DNA of 64,000 nt from positions 688,001 through 752,000 of the forward strand of contig NZ_CP162137.1 in NCBI RefSeq assembly GCF_040833995.1, read 5' to 3'. This document shows, piece after piece, positions 10,610-18,262 of this stretch; positions within the stretch are counted from its first letter, which is position 1; every line of letters begins with the position of its first letter. A program made the translations under genes and the position numbers. The DNA comes from Leptospira sp. WS58.C1. Lineage in GTDB: Bacteria; Spirochaetota; Leptospiria; Leptospirales; Leptospiraceae. Under the pieces are notes generated by a model. The model was not told the origin of the DNA. It saw nothing but the letters and a program-made list of their open reading frames with translations, and ran no database searches.

Positions 10610-11146
10610 GTTTTTGGATCGGATCCTCTTCGCTTTCTAACAATTTTTTTGACGAAAAATGTCGAATGTCTCCATCACAATCCTTAATGGCTGGAATTCT
10701 TTTGTTGATTGTTGGGATTCATTAAAAACTATTTTCATTTGAAAAGATGAAAAAATTGACATTTGTCAGTTTTAATCCGTGTTTTTAGGGATAAATGCAT
10801 AATGTTTATGAGCAAAGTAATACACTTTTGGCGTATTACTTTGAATTCATATTAATAGTATCAATCACTTCCAAAAGTAGTAAATCCGCGTAATAATTTC
10901 GATCGATCTCAAGTCTCAAAAATTGTTCGATTGTGATACATGACCGGCACATGAAGGGGTGCAATAAGAACTGGGGAAGAAAAATTCTAATAATAGAAGA
11001 TCCGCCGTAGATCGCTTTCACTTACAACAACTTCTTTCGAAAGACTCAGTTCTCGAATTGGATAAGGTTTATCGCTCGGAGTAAGAACAATCTGAATGCG
11101 AAAAATACATTTAACCTATCCGGCTAATGTTTAAGCAAAAAATAAA
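10610..11146. other. Intergenic region with small palindromes
   Basis: No convincing gene is visible. It holds a 12-base palindrome TGACATTTGTCA (10757-10768), which could be an operator near the promoter of the minus-strand PilZ gene. It also holds a perfect 11-bp stem with a 9-base loop (CAAAGTAATAC, 10813-10823, with its complement 10833-10843). A 61-codon minus-strand frame at 10836-11021 has no ribosome site and unlikely composition; it may be a decayed gene. Confidence 0.5.
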
Positions 11147-11176
11147 TTGACTATCTCTTTTGTATTAAGCTATATT
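11147..11176 (+). promoter_or_regulatory. Sigma-70-type promoter of the DUF1508-like gene
   Basis: TTGACT at 11147-11152 and TATATT at 11171-11176 are spaced by 18 bases. An AGGAGG ribosome site (11189-11194) follows directly, and the ATG lies at 11200. It is the clearest promoter and ribosome-site arrangement in the window. Confidence 0.6.
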
Positions 11177-11199
11177 CCTTCCACCCACAGGAGGTTCAA

Positions 11200-11376
11200 A
11201 TGTCCGCAAAATTCGTAATTTATAAGGACGCTAAAGGAGAATATAGATTTAGATTAAAGGCTGCAAACGGAGAAATTATTGCCGTAAGCGAAGGGTATAA
11301 ATCTAAACAGGCCTGCGAAAACGGGATCGAATCCGTTAAGAAAAACGCACCTGGCGCCTCTGTTGAAGAAGAGTAG
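11200..11376 (+). CDS. Small DUF1508/YegP-like protein
   Basis: A 58-aa protein below common gene-size cut-offs. It starts MSAKFVIYKDAKGEYRFRL and continues AANGEIIAVSEGYKSKQAC, then a short helix ending NAPGASVEEE. This is the repeated beta-beta-alpha unit of the DUF1508/YegP family: an aromatic-rich F-x-I-Y-K-D-x-x-G-E-Y-R-F strand, NGEIIA strand, GYxSKxxCENGIESV helix. Here there is one unit, as in many small members. It has a strong AGGAGG ribosome site five bases before the ATG and its own promoter, so it is almost certainly expressed. The family's function is unsettled. It converges on the SDR gene. Confidence 0.9.
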   Translation: MSAKFVIYKDAKGEYRFRLKAANGEIIAVSEGYKSKQACENGIESVKKNAPGASVEEE

Positions 11377-11403
11377 AGTTATATTTTTTGAATAAAAAGA
11401 GTT

Positions 11404-11452
11404 CGAAGAGCATAATATCTATTGTAATGCAAAATAAAAATTATGCTCTTCG
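11404..11452. terminator. 13-bp stem between convergent genes
   Basis: CGAAGAGCATAAT (11404-11416) is perfectly complementary to 11440-11452, with a 23-base AT-rich loop. It sits between the DUF1508-like gene and the SDR gene, which converge here, so a bidirectional stop or mRNA 3'-end stabiliser is likely. There is no clean T-run. Confidence 0.45.
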
Positions 11453-11461
11453 CCGACCTTC

Positions 11462-12304
11462 TTATTTTGCCATTCTTCCCATAAGTGCCTTGGTAATGAT
11501 CTTAGGATAAGAGCTTGGAAAAATTCTCTGCATTAAGTCCAAGAACACGGCATCCGGTCCGATCAGGACTCTTGGGGAATTTTTCTTTACTGCTTTTAAG
11601 ATTACCCTTGCCGCCTTCTCTGCGCTCGTGATAAATTGAGCGGACATTTTTTCACCTGCAGTATTCGGATCCAAGCCAAGTGCCTTTACACTGTCGTTGG
11701 TCTTAGAACTTTTTGCGATCGCAGTTTTGATGCCGCCTGGATGAACGCTTGTGGCGGAAACTCCCGCTTTGGTAAAATCCAATTCTTGTCTTAAGGTTTC
11801 CGTAAATCCTCTGACCGCGAATTTGGAAGCGTTGTATGCGGAAGTCCCCGGAACGGCGATGATCCCGAACACGCTGGAAGTATTGATAATATGACCTTCT
11901 CCACTTTCTTTTAAGTAAGGTAAAAACGCCTGAGTACCGTTTACCACTCCGCCGAAATTGATATCCATTACTCTTTGAAAATCATTGGATTCGAATCCTT
12001 CGATTGTGGAGCCGAATGCGATCCCTGCATTATTGAATATTAGATTTACCTTATGATGATCTTTGGCTACTTTAGAGGCCCAATTAAAGACCGCAGATCG
12101 GTCGGAAACGTCCAGCTTTTGACTTGTAACGGAAACATTCGGATTCTTCTTGTTTACCAATTGGACCGTTTCCGCAAGTCCCGCCTCGTTTACGTCCGAC
12201 AACGCAAGGTTACAATCCTGTTCTGCAAGCTGGATCGCAAGTTCTCTTCCCATTCCTGATCCGGCCCCGGTGATGGCTGCTACTTTATTTTTAAAACTTT
12301 TCAT
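11462..12304 (-). CDS. Short-chain dehydrogenase/reductase (classical SDR)
   Basis: A cytoplasmic NAD(P)-dependent oxidoreductase of 280 aa. The cofactor motif TGAGSGMG is at residues 12-19, NNAG at 91-94, and the catalytic set Ser143/144, Tyr157 and Lys161 lies in NTSSVFG and SAYNASK. Asp37 at the end of the second strand (LALSDVNE) favours NAD(H) over NADP(H). It follows the monooxygenase gene by 29 bases in the same operon. SDRs paired with Baeyer-Villiger monooxygenases usually oxidise a secondary alcohol to the ketone that the monooxygenase then converts, so such a pathway is a reasonable inference. The substrate is unknown. Confidence 0.9.
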   Translation of the reverse strand: MKSFKNKVAAITGAGSGMGRELAIQLAEQDCNLALSDVNEAGLAETVQLVNKKNPNVSVTSQKLDVSDRSAVFNWASKVAKDHHKVNLIFNNAGIAFGSTIEGFESNDFQRVMDINFGGVVNGTQAFLPYLKESGEGHIINTSSVFGIIAVPGTSAYNASKFAVRGFTETLRQELDFTKAGVSATSVHPGGIKTAIAKSSKTNDSVKALGLDPNTAGEKMSAQFITSAEKAARVILKAVKKNSPRVLIGPDAVFLDLMQRIFPSSYPKIITKALMGRMAK

Positions 12305-12333
12305 TTGGTTTTTCTTCTTCCTATTTTTGTCGT

Positions 12334-13785
12334 TTATCCGAAGGATAAATTAGAATCGTTCACATTGGCAAAATTGATATCGAATAGATCCATTAGATAA
12401 TTTTGATGGAATCTCCAAGGGCGGTTTGCCCCTCTTTGAGGGAATTGATCTATTGCTCTCTGGATATATCCAGAATTTAGATCGAGTATCGGCTCCTTCT
12501 CCATTTTTTCCGGATCGCAAATAGGCATACATTGTTTGTAACCTTTCGATTGCATATGATTTAGTAATCTTGCGACATAGGTAGATGTTAGATCCGCTCT
12601 TAATGTCCAAGATGCGTTCGTATACCCGACACAGAACGCAAAATTCGGGACTCCGCTTAACATTAATCCTTTGAATGTGAATAGTTTAGAAATATCCACT
12701 TCCGAACCGTCTACCTTGAGTCGGATCCCGCCGATCGCTAGTAATTCCAATCCGGTCGCGGTGACTATAATATCCGCTTCCAATTCTTTTCCGGATCTTA
12801 GTTTGATTCCATTCGAAGTAAAAGTTTCGATATAGTCCGTAACTATGGAGGCCTTTCCTTTAGAGATCGCCTTGAATAGATCCGAATCGGGAACCAAACA
12901 AACTCTTTGGTCCCAAGGTTGATAGTTCGGTTTGAAATGAGTATCTATATCATAACCTTTCGGAAGCGAAACCTTTAATCTTGCCCTGATTAGCCACTTC
13001 GCAAAGTTAGGAGATCTTTTACAAACCTGATAGAACCAAATCTGGATGAGAATGTTTTTGATACGAGTGATATGATGAGCCAACTTTGCAGGCAAAAGAA
13101 ACCTTAAAAAATCGGCAATTATATCCTTGGATGGAAGACTTGTGATATAAGTCGGTGACCTTTGCAACATTGTCACATGAGAAGCATTGTCCGCCATGGA
13201 TGGGACCAAGGTGACGGCGGTTGCTCCACTTCCGATCACTACGACTTTTTTACCAGTATAGTTTAAATTTTCGGGCCAATGTTGCGGATGGATGATCTGA
13301 CCTTTAAAGTTTTTTACTCCTGGAAAGTTCGGAGTAAATCCTTTTTCGTAATTATAATAACCGCTACAGATATAAAGAAAGTCCGTAGTATATGTGCGTT
13401 TATCTTTTTTAGGTCCCACTTCTACTTCTACAGTCCAGAGGTTTTCTTTACTGGACCAGGAAGTGGACGTTACTCTATGTTCGAATCTGATATTACGATC
13501 TATTCCGAATTCGGATGCTGTCTCTCTCACGTAATTTAGGATAGAAGGTCCGTCGGCGATCGCTTTCGCTTCTTTCCAAGGTCGGAAAGAATATCCCAAG
13601 GTAAACATGTCCGAATCCGAACGAATTCCCGGATAACGAAAGAGACTCCAAGTCCCGCCTATATCGGGTCTACTTTCTAAGATGGTGTATTTTTTGCCCG
13701 GGCAAAGTTTTTGCAGATGATAACCTGCGCTAATCCCTGATAGACCCGCACCTACGGTGATCACGTCGAAATGTTCTTTGTTCAT
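12334..13785 (-). CDS. Flavin monooxygenase of the Baeyer-Villiger (EthA-like) type
   Basis: A FAD- and NADPH-dependent monooxygenase of 483 aa. The first Rossmann motif is GAGLSG (12-17), the second GSGATA (185-190). Between them lies the Baeyer-Villiger fingerprint FxGxxxHxxxWP as FKGQIIHPQHWP (160-171), an exact match. The DIGGTWSLFRYPGIRSDS stretch is also typical. Such enzymes insert oxygen next to a ketone, giving an ester or lactone, and some oxidise sulphur drugs. Leptospires live on long-chain fatty acids, so a hydrophobic ketone substrate is possible (inference). It is first in an operon with the SDR at 11462. Confidence 0.92.
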   Translation of the reverse strand: MNKEHFDVITVGAGLSGISAGYHLQKLCPGKKYTILESRPDIGGTWSLFRYPGIRSDSDMFTLGYSFRPWKEAKAIADGPSILNYVRETASEFGIDRNIRFEHRVTSTSWSSKENLWTVEVEVGPKKDKRTYTTDFLYICSGYYNYEKGFTPNFPGVKNFKGQIIHPQHWPENLNYTGKKVVVIGSGATAVTLVPSMADNASHVTMLQRSPTYITSLPSKDIIADFLRFLLPAKLAHHITRIKNILIQIWFYQVCKRSPNFAKWLIRARLKVSLPKGYDIDTHFKPNYQPWDQRVCLVPDSDLFKAISKGKASIVTDYIETFTSNGIKLRSGKELEADIIVTATGLELLAIGGIRLKVDGSEVDISKLFTFKGLMLSGVPNFAFCVGYTNASWTLRADLTSTYVARLLNHMQSKGYKQCMPICDPEKMEKEPILDLNSGYIQRAIDQFPQRGANRPWRFHQNYLMDLFDINFANVNDSNLSFG

Positions 13786-14059
13786 TTTTTCCTCGGCGGA
13801 TTCATTCTATCGGTCTTATGGAAAAGGCCGATTATCTCCCGCTGTTTCGGAAAAGATTTTGCACCAAAACCGAGCAGGATTCGACTGATCTTATAATATC
13901 GCTCTCAAAAATTCGTTCGGGATGATAAGAATACACCGGATTTATTAATTTTTCGGGAATAAAACGGCGTTCGGATTCCTACCGGTATTACTAGTTTACA
14001 TTTCAAATCAATTCCGAAAACGCTTGCAACCGTTTCAAGATCTAAGATGGGAGAAGGTC

Positions 14060-14380
14060 ATGAAGTATTATTCCGTAGCAGAATTGAATATCACCAGCCC
14101 TCGTTGGATCCCAGCTTATGTTCGTAATGTAACCAAGATGGTGGAAAAATTCGGGGGTAGATATCTTTCTCGGACCACAAATATGGAGAAGATGGAAGGC
14201 GATCGAAAACTGCCTCAGCTCTTCTTAATAATTGAATGGCCGTCCAAAGAAGCGGTCCAAAATTTCTATCATTCCGAAGAATACAAACCGTTTCTGGAAA
14301 GTAGGCTAAAAGGCTCCAATGGAGAATTTATTCTCGTTCCGGGAGAGGATGTCAACCAGCTTGCCAGCGTTCCGGATTGA
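14060..14380 (+). CDS. DUF1330 domain protein
   Basis: The frame opens at 14024, but the ATG at 14060 has GGGAGAAGG just before it, and the family motif starts there (MKYYSVAELNITSPRWIPAYVRNV), giving 106 aa. The pattern of strand, helix, FGGRYLSR, LFLIIEWPSKEAVQNFYHSEEYKPFLESR is that of the DUF1330 ferredoxin-like fold, related to dimeric antibiotic-biosynthesis monooxygenase domains. Function is unknown; small cytoplasmic dimer expected. It is divergent from the monooxygenase-SDR operon with about 270 bases between. Confidence 0.85.
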   Translation: MKYYSVAELNITSPRWIPAYVRNVTKMVEKFGGRYLSRTTNMEKMEGDRKLPQLFLIIEWPSKEAVQNFYHSEEYKPFLESRLKGSNGEFILVPGEDVNQLASVPD

Positions 14381-14506
14381 TAAGTCCATAAAGATCTAAA
14401 AACATTACATATGTAATAGAGCAGATACGGATCCATTACATCTGGGAAATTGACCAACTCATTCCAAAAAGTGTAATCTTTCTCCTATATATCTTACGGA
14501 GAAAAT

Positions 14507-15046
14507 ATGTTTAGAATATATAAGATTCACTTTTCGATTTTGTTTATCTTTACTTTTGTTTTGGTAAACTGCTCGGAAGAAAAGAAGAATGATCAATCCT
14601 TATTCGCAATTGCAGCCCTGCAAGCAGGGCCTGGTGGTTTAATCGGCGGACTTGCAGAACCGGCTTTAGGTACTGCGACTTTGGTGTTGGATTCGGATAG
14701 TTTCAATTTATTAAACCAGGAAGAATGCCAGGATGGAAATATAGGAGTCATTATTAGTAAGGATACTGGACCTACACTGCCTATCTTGAATATCCACATG
14801 ATCGATATGTCCAAGAACTCGGGAATATTTTTGGAAGCTGGGGCTCTCTCAACCGGATCTCATATGGATTTAGATCATAACGACGGAAACACGTATGGAG
14901 TGGTAAACGATTGTCCTGCCTTCGTGATGGAAAATACACTTACGATCTACGATCTTCAGGTATTAAATTGTCAAATCGCGGACCAATTCGGAGGCGGCCC
15001 GAATAAGAAGATGATGTCCTTTCGAGCACGCTGTACAAAATCATAA
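14507..15046 (+). CDS. Putative lipoprotein, unknown function
   Basis: A 179-aa exported protein. Its signal peptide ends in VLVNC with Cys22 as the lipid-modified residue, followed by the acidic/Asn-rich spacer (SEEKKNDQS) and the SLFAIAALQA segment seen after the lipid Cys in many leptospiral lipoproteins. Four further cysteines (ECQDG, NDCP, LNCQI, ARCTKS) may form disulphides. GGAGAAA lies six bases before the ATG. A strong hairpin follows the stop. No known domain. Confidence 0.75.
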   Translation: MFRIYKIHFSILFIFTFVLVNCSEEKKNDQSLFAIAALQAGPGGLIGGLAEPALGTATLVLDSDSFNLLNQEECQDGNIGVIISKDTGPTLPILNIHMIDMSKNSGIFLEAGALSTGSHMDLDHNDGNTYGVVNDCPAFVMENTLTIYDLQVLNCQIADQFGGGPNKKMMSFRARCTKS

Positions 15047-15084
15047 AAAAATAACCTTCGTTCGTATAACACGGGCGAAGGTTA
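15045..15084 (-). terminator. Rho-independent-type terminator of the membrane LuxR gene
   Basis: TAACCTTCG (15052-15060) pairs with CGAAGGTTA (15076-15084), with extra inner pairs. Read on the minus strand, the stem overlaps the stop codon of the regulator gene and is followed by a T-rich run (TTATTTTTTTATG). It also lies just after the stop of the plus-strand lipoprotein and may act both ways. Confidence 0.7.
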
Positions 15085-16170
15085 ATTCTTCTCAATCTTT
15101 CTTTTAGCCAAAAATACCGTAAGTCTTTGGAGTTGGTCTTTAGAGCTTGATTTAGATCCCGGAAGTACCTTTGCATATATATTTTTCAAATGATTTCTAA
15201 GAGTCCCATTAGAAACATTCAATACGAGTTGTATAAAGGATCTGCTATGTCCTTCGTTCAATAATTCGCAGATACGGAGTTCCTGTTTGGACAATCCGTA
15301 TTCTTCTAAGTTGAATTCGGTTTTAGGTATTACATTTGCGGTTTTATATAAATGAAACACTAAGAAGGATAAGAAGCTACAAGCTGCCAAAGCGGAGATC
15401 GCGGTGATGTAGATCTCTTTAAATTGTAAAGATTTAAAAATCGGCCAGAATAACATTCCTACCAAAATGCCTACTGCAATAGAGATCAATATATTCGCCG
15501 CTATCCTGAATAATCCGGGACTTCCTTGGTTGTATCGGTTCAAATAAACGGAGAGTGTAACTGAAAGCGCAGCGTCCGCTACCGGATGAAGAGGAGGAAG
15601 ATCTATACCGTAAAGAGGCAAAAAGTTAGAAAATAACGCCATCCACCAGAGTAAGAAAATCGTAATAAAGAATTTTTTCTCAAAGAAGACATTCCATTTT
15701 ACAGGGTTTAAGAAGAAGTAAATACAAATGCACATTCCAAGCACATGAACTCCGGCTCCGATCAAACCGCCAGATAAAGAAAGAAGAGGGCCATAACCGA
15801 AAGGGAAGGGATTAAATCCGACCACGAAGTAATGCGGTATAGAAGAACATAAAAAATCTGCGAGGACCGCCGCGACTAATACAAGAACTGTAAGCGGATT
15901 TAAGATTTTTCGACCCGTACAAAAACCTGCCATACCCGCAAGAATAGGAGCCAAACTGAAAAAAGAATGACATTGGAAGATCCACCATGCCAAACCTAGT
16001 TCGTCGGAAGAGGATAGGCACATTGCGGCGGTAGCTCCATTTTGGACTCCCACAGCAAGATAAAATACGGTCATGAGCCTATGGAATGGATGGTCTCTTC
16101 CGATATTCTCGATCAAACAGCTTAGGTTGGCAAGCGATGCCACCATCGGTACTATGAAAAAAATTTCCAA
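15082..16170 (-). CDS. Membrane-embedded LuxR-type transcriptional regulator
   Basis: A 362-aa protein with about seven to eight predicted membrane helices (residues 1-285) and a C-terminal cytoplasmic helix-turn-helix of the LuxR/GerE class (about 295-350: GLSKQELRICELLNEGHS, NVSNGTLRNHLKNIYAKV). The receptor and DNA-binding domains are thus one chain, so signal and gene control take place at the membrane, as in other one-component membrane regulators. Several cysteines and a HPVADAAL segment lie in the membrane part. Ligand and target genes are unknown. The nearest candidates for control are the convergent lipoprotein and the divergent FecR-domain gene. Confidence 0.8.
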   Translation of the reverse strand: MEIFFIVPMVASLANLSCLIENIGRDHPFHRLMTVFYLAVGVQNGATAAMCLSSSDELGLAWWIFQCHSFFSLAPILAGMAGFCTGRKILNPLTVLVLVAAVLADFLCSSIPHYFVVGFNPFPFGYGPLLSLSGGLIGAGVHVLGMCICIYFFLNPVKWNVFFEKKFFITIFLLWWMALFSNFLPLYGIDLPPLHPVADAALSVTLSVYLNRYNQGSPGLFRIAANILISIAVGILVGMLFWPIFKSLQFKEIYITAISALAACSFLSFLVFHLYKTANVIPKTEFNLEEYGLSKQELRICELLNEGHSRSFIQLVLNVSNGTLRNHLKNIYAKVLPGSKSSSKDQLQRLTVFLAKRKIEKN

Positions 16171-16352
16171 ATAAGTTCGGTTGTAATAAAGTTTGAAAAG
16201 AATTTACTCTAAGATCTAAGGACTAAATTTCACCTTCTTTTTATACGTTTAAGAAATTTTTTCTTTATCATATAAAATAAAGAAGAATAACGATATCTTC
16301 TATCCTAAAAATCGATTTACTTCCCTTAACGGAACCTCCAAGATAGACCGCT

Positions 16353-17048
16353 ATGAAAATATTCTCAGTTCTATTTCTTTTAGGTTTAATAAGTGTTTTG
16401 TTTTCTTGCGTTAAAAAGGAGGCGGATACAAACAGAGGAGTGATCACATTCATTGTTGGGAACGTAACCTTGGAAAGAGGTTCCGAAAAATCCAAAGCAG
16501 AAGTAAACAAAGAGATCCAAAACGGCGACGTATTGGTTACGGACGAAGGCGCTACAGCAATGATCGCCTTTGGAGAAAATGTTTCCTTACTAGAGATCCA
16601 GTCCGGTTCTAAATTTCGCTTCGACGATATCAAATCGGACAAAAAGTTTTTCCAAGAGAAAGGAAGATCTTGGCTCCTCTCCAATAAACTTGTGAAAGGT
16701 GAAGGCGTAAGTTTAGGAACTCCGACGACGACTGCGGGTGTTAGAGGAACTAAATTTTATACTTCCGTAGTAGAGGATATGACTTTTATCTGCCATTGCC
16801 AAGGTAAGGTGGAACTTGAAAATAGTGTGGACCATTCTAGGCTGATCCCTGAATCAGATTATCTTACGGTTACGAAAGGAACAAAAACGATTGTGATCGA
16901 TAAAGACGATCTATCAAAGATCGGGATCCCTTACGTACACGATCATAGCGAAGTAAACAATTCTCCTGTGGGAGCGAAAACAAATATGAAGTTGGAAGAT
17001 TTCCTAAAGATCCAAGATCTTGCTAAGAAAAAATTAGCGGGGAAATGA
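16353..17048 (+). CDS. FecR-domain lipoprotein
   Basis: A 231-aa lipoprotein: the signal peptide ends at LFSC (Cys19). The FecR domain spans about residues 28-160, with GVITFIVGNVTLERG, the glycine turn QNGDVLVTDEGATAMIAF, and the hallmark TPTTTAGVRGTKF (123-135). A Cys-His-Cys cluster (ICHCQGKVE) follows. Anchored FecR-domain proteins outside iron signalling are common in spirochaetes and their role is unclear. The stop is immediately followed by the stop of the convergent TPR gene with no spacer. Confidence 0.85.
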   Translation: MKIFSVLFLLGLISVLFSCVKKEADTNRGVITFIVGNVTLERGSEKSKAEVNKEIQNGDVLVTDEGATAMIAFGENVSLLEIQSGSKFRFDDIKSDKKFFQEKGRSWLLSNKLVKGEGVSLGTPTTTAGVRGTKFYTSVVEDMTFICHCQGKVELENSVDHSRLIPESDYLTVTKGTKTIVIDKDDLSKIGIPYVHDHSEVNNSPVGAKTNMKLEDFLKIQDLAKKKLAGK

Positions 17049-17897
17049 TCAAGCTTCGTCTATTTCAACATTCTCTAATGTGTCAAAAAAACCGGTCTGT
17101 AATAGCGGACCGAAGTCGACCATATCTTCTGCGGAAAGTTTAAGCCCATTTTCTAAGGAGTATGCTTGTAACAAAGAAGCGCAGGCCAAGTGACTTTCCT
17201 GTAATTGGGCATGAGCCCTTGCTTTTACCACGAGAATATCCGCGTCGGATTCTCCGAAATATTTGATATACAGATCTATAAACTTAAGAGCATTCTTATG
17301 ATCGGAGACTTTCAGATAACATTGAGCGATCATATCGTAATGTAGGAAAGTTTCTTCTTCGTCCATTCTCATGGCTGTTTTTAAAGAAGCTAAAGCTGAA
17401 TTATAATCTCCCCTTTGGTAGTACAAATATCCAAGTTCGGACCAGATATCTTTTCGTTTAATCCCTCTTCCTCTGGAAAGTTTTTCCTGAGACAGTGCTT
17501 GTTTTAAGACTTGGATCGCCTCATTGGACCTATCGGTATCTTTCAATAAACTTGCAAGAGTAAGGTATAATTCCAATTGGTCCGGAAAGAGTTCGATTGC
17601 GGAGGTGAGTATTTTTTTGGCGGACTTGTAATTGTGAACCTTGATTAAGTAATTTGCATAATACAGTCTACTTTCCGGATGAGCGGAAAAACGATCCTGC
17701 AATTCCTGGAAAAGATTCAAGGTTTCCCTGGTATTTCCAATATAGTATTGGCACCAGGCCTGGCGGTTTTTCACCTTCAGGATAGTTTTCGGGTTTTTGG
17801 TGAAATTCAGGGATTCCTTGTATAGATTGAACGCCTTAGTAAATTCTCTCTGCCTTTCCCTATGGATGGCGCTTACGATTAGTTCCCTAAAACCCAC
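17049..17897 (-). CDS. Tetratricopeptide repeat protein
   Basis: A 282-aa protein made almost entirely of helical hairpins of the TPR type, with repeats about every 34 residues: AFNLYKESLNFTKNPK, QAWCQYYIGNTRETLNLFQEL, LYYANYLIKVHNYKSAKKIL, LYLTLASLLKDTDRSNEAIQVLKQA, ELGYLYYQRGDYNSALASL, MIAQCYLKVSDHKNALKF. No signal peptide; a cytoplasmic protein-binding scaffold is likely. Partner unknown. Its stop codon abuts the stop of the FecR-domain gene. Confidence 0.88.
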   Translation of the reverse strand: MGFRELIVSAIHRERQREFTKAFNLYKESLNFTKNPKTILKVKNRQAWCQYYIGNTRETLNLFQELQDRFSAHPESRLYYANYLIKVHNYKSAKKILTSAIELFPDQLELYLTLASLLKDTDRSNEAIQVLKQALSQEKLSRGRGIKRKDIWSELGYLYYQRGDYNSALASLKTAMRMDEEETFLHYDMIAQCYLKVSDHKNALKFIDLYIKYFGESDADILVVKARAHAQLQESHLACASLLQAYSLENGLKLSAEDMVDFGPLLQTGFFDTLENVEIDEA

Positions 17898-18010
17898 GAC
17901 TGGGACAGGCTAAAAAAATTCCTAAAATAATCAAGTTTTCCACAGATCAACCGATGATTGAAACGGGGGCAAAGGAAAGAAAAATCCCCACTTCAATCGA
18001 GGTAAAGAAA

Positions 18011-18190
18011 ATGGAAATCGGTAGCCAAACCAGCCAATCTCTCATGATCGAAAGAATTGCAAATCTGCCTAGAGAAATCTTCCAAGCTCAGTCGGATATG
18101 AATTCTAAACTTTTGAAACTCAACGTAGAAGCTCAATTACAAGCCCAGGCTTCCGAGGGAAGATCCAGGCTTTTGGATCTGTACGTTTGA
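18011..18190 (+). CDS. Small hypothetical protein
   Basis: The frame extends back to 17954, but the ATG at 18011 has GAGGT at suitable spacing and gives a compact 59-aa helical protein beginning MEIGSQTSQSLMIERIANLP. The pattern of a short start, Gln-rich amphipathic helices (SKLLKLNVEAQLQAQAS) and terminal LLDLYV loosely recalls small putative motility proteins of the YjfB type. That is a guess. A large hairpin follows its stop. Confidence 0.55.
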   Translation: MEIGSQTSQSLMIERIANLPREIFQAQSDMNSKLLKLNVEAQLQAQASEGRSRLLDLYV

Positions 18191-18192
18191 TT

Positions 18193-18248
18193 CGGATGTC
18201 GGAATTCCACAAAACGCGGTGGTTCGTTTGTAGGAGTTCCTACATCCG
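18193..18248. repeat. Long hairpin containing a TGTAGGA-TCCTACA palindrome
   Basis: CGGATGTCGGAATTCC (18193-18208) pairs with 18233-18248 over 16 bases with two mismatches, around a 24-base loop. Inside the right arm is the palindrome TGTAGGAGTTCCTACA (18229-18244). The same pattern (TGTNGGANNTCCNACA) recurs at 63005, and such sequences are frequent in Leptospira genomes. Here the hairpin separates convergent genes and probably also terminates transcription. Confidence 0.65.
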
Positions 18249-18262
18249 CACTCGGTGAGATT

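Noticed and set aside
10836..11021. 61-codon minus-strand frame
   Set aside because: No ribosome site, overlaps a strong hairpin, unlikely amino-acid composition; at most a decayed remnant.
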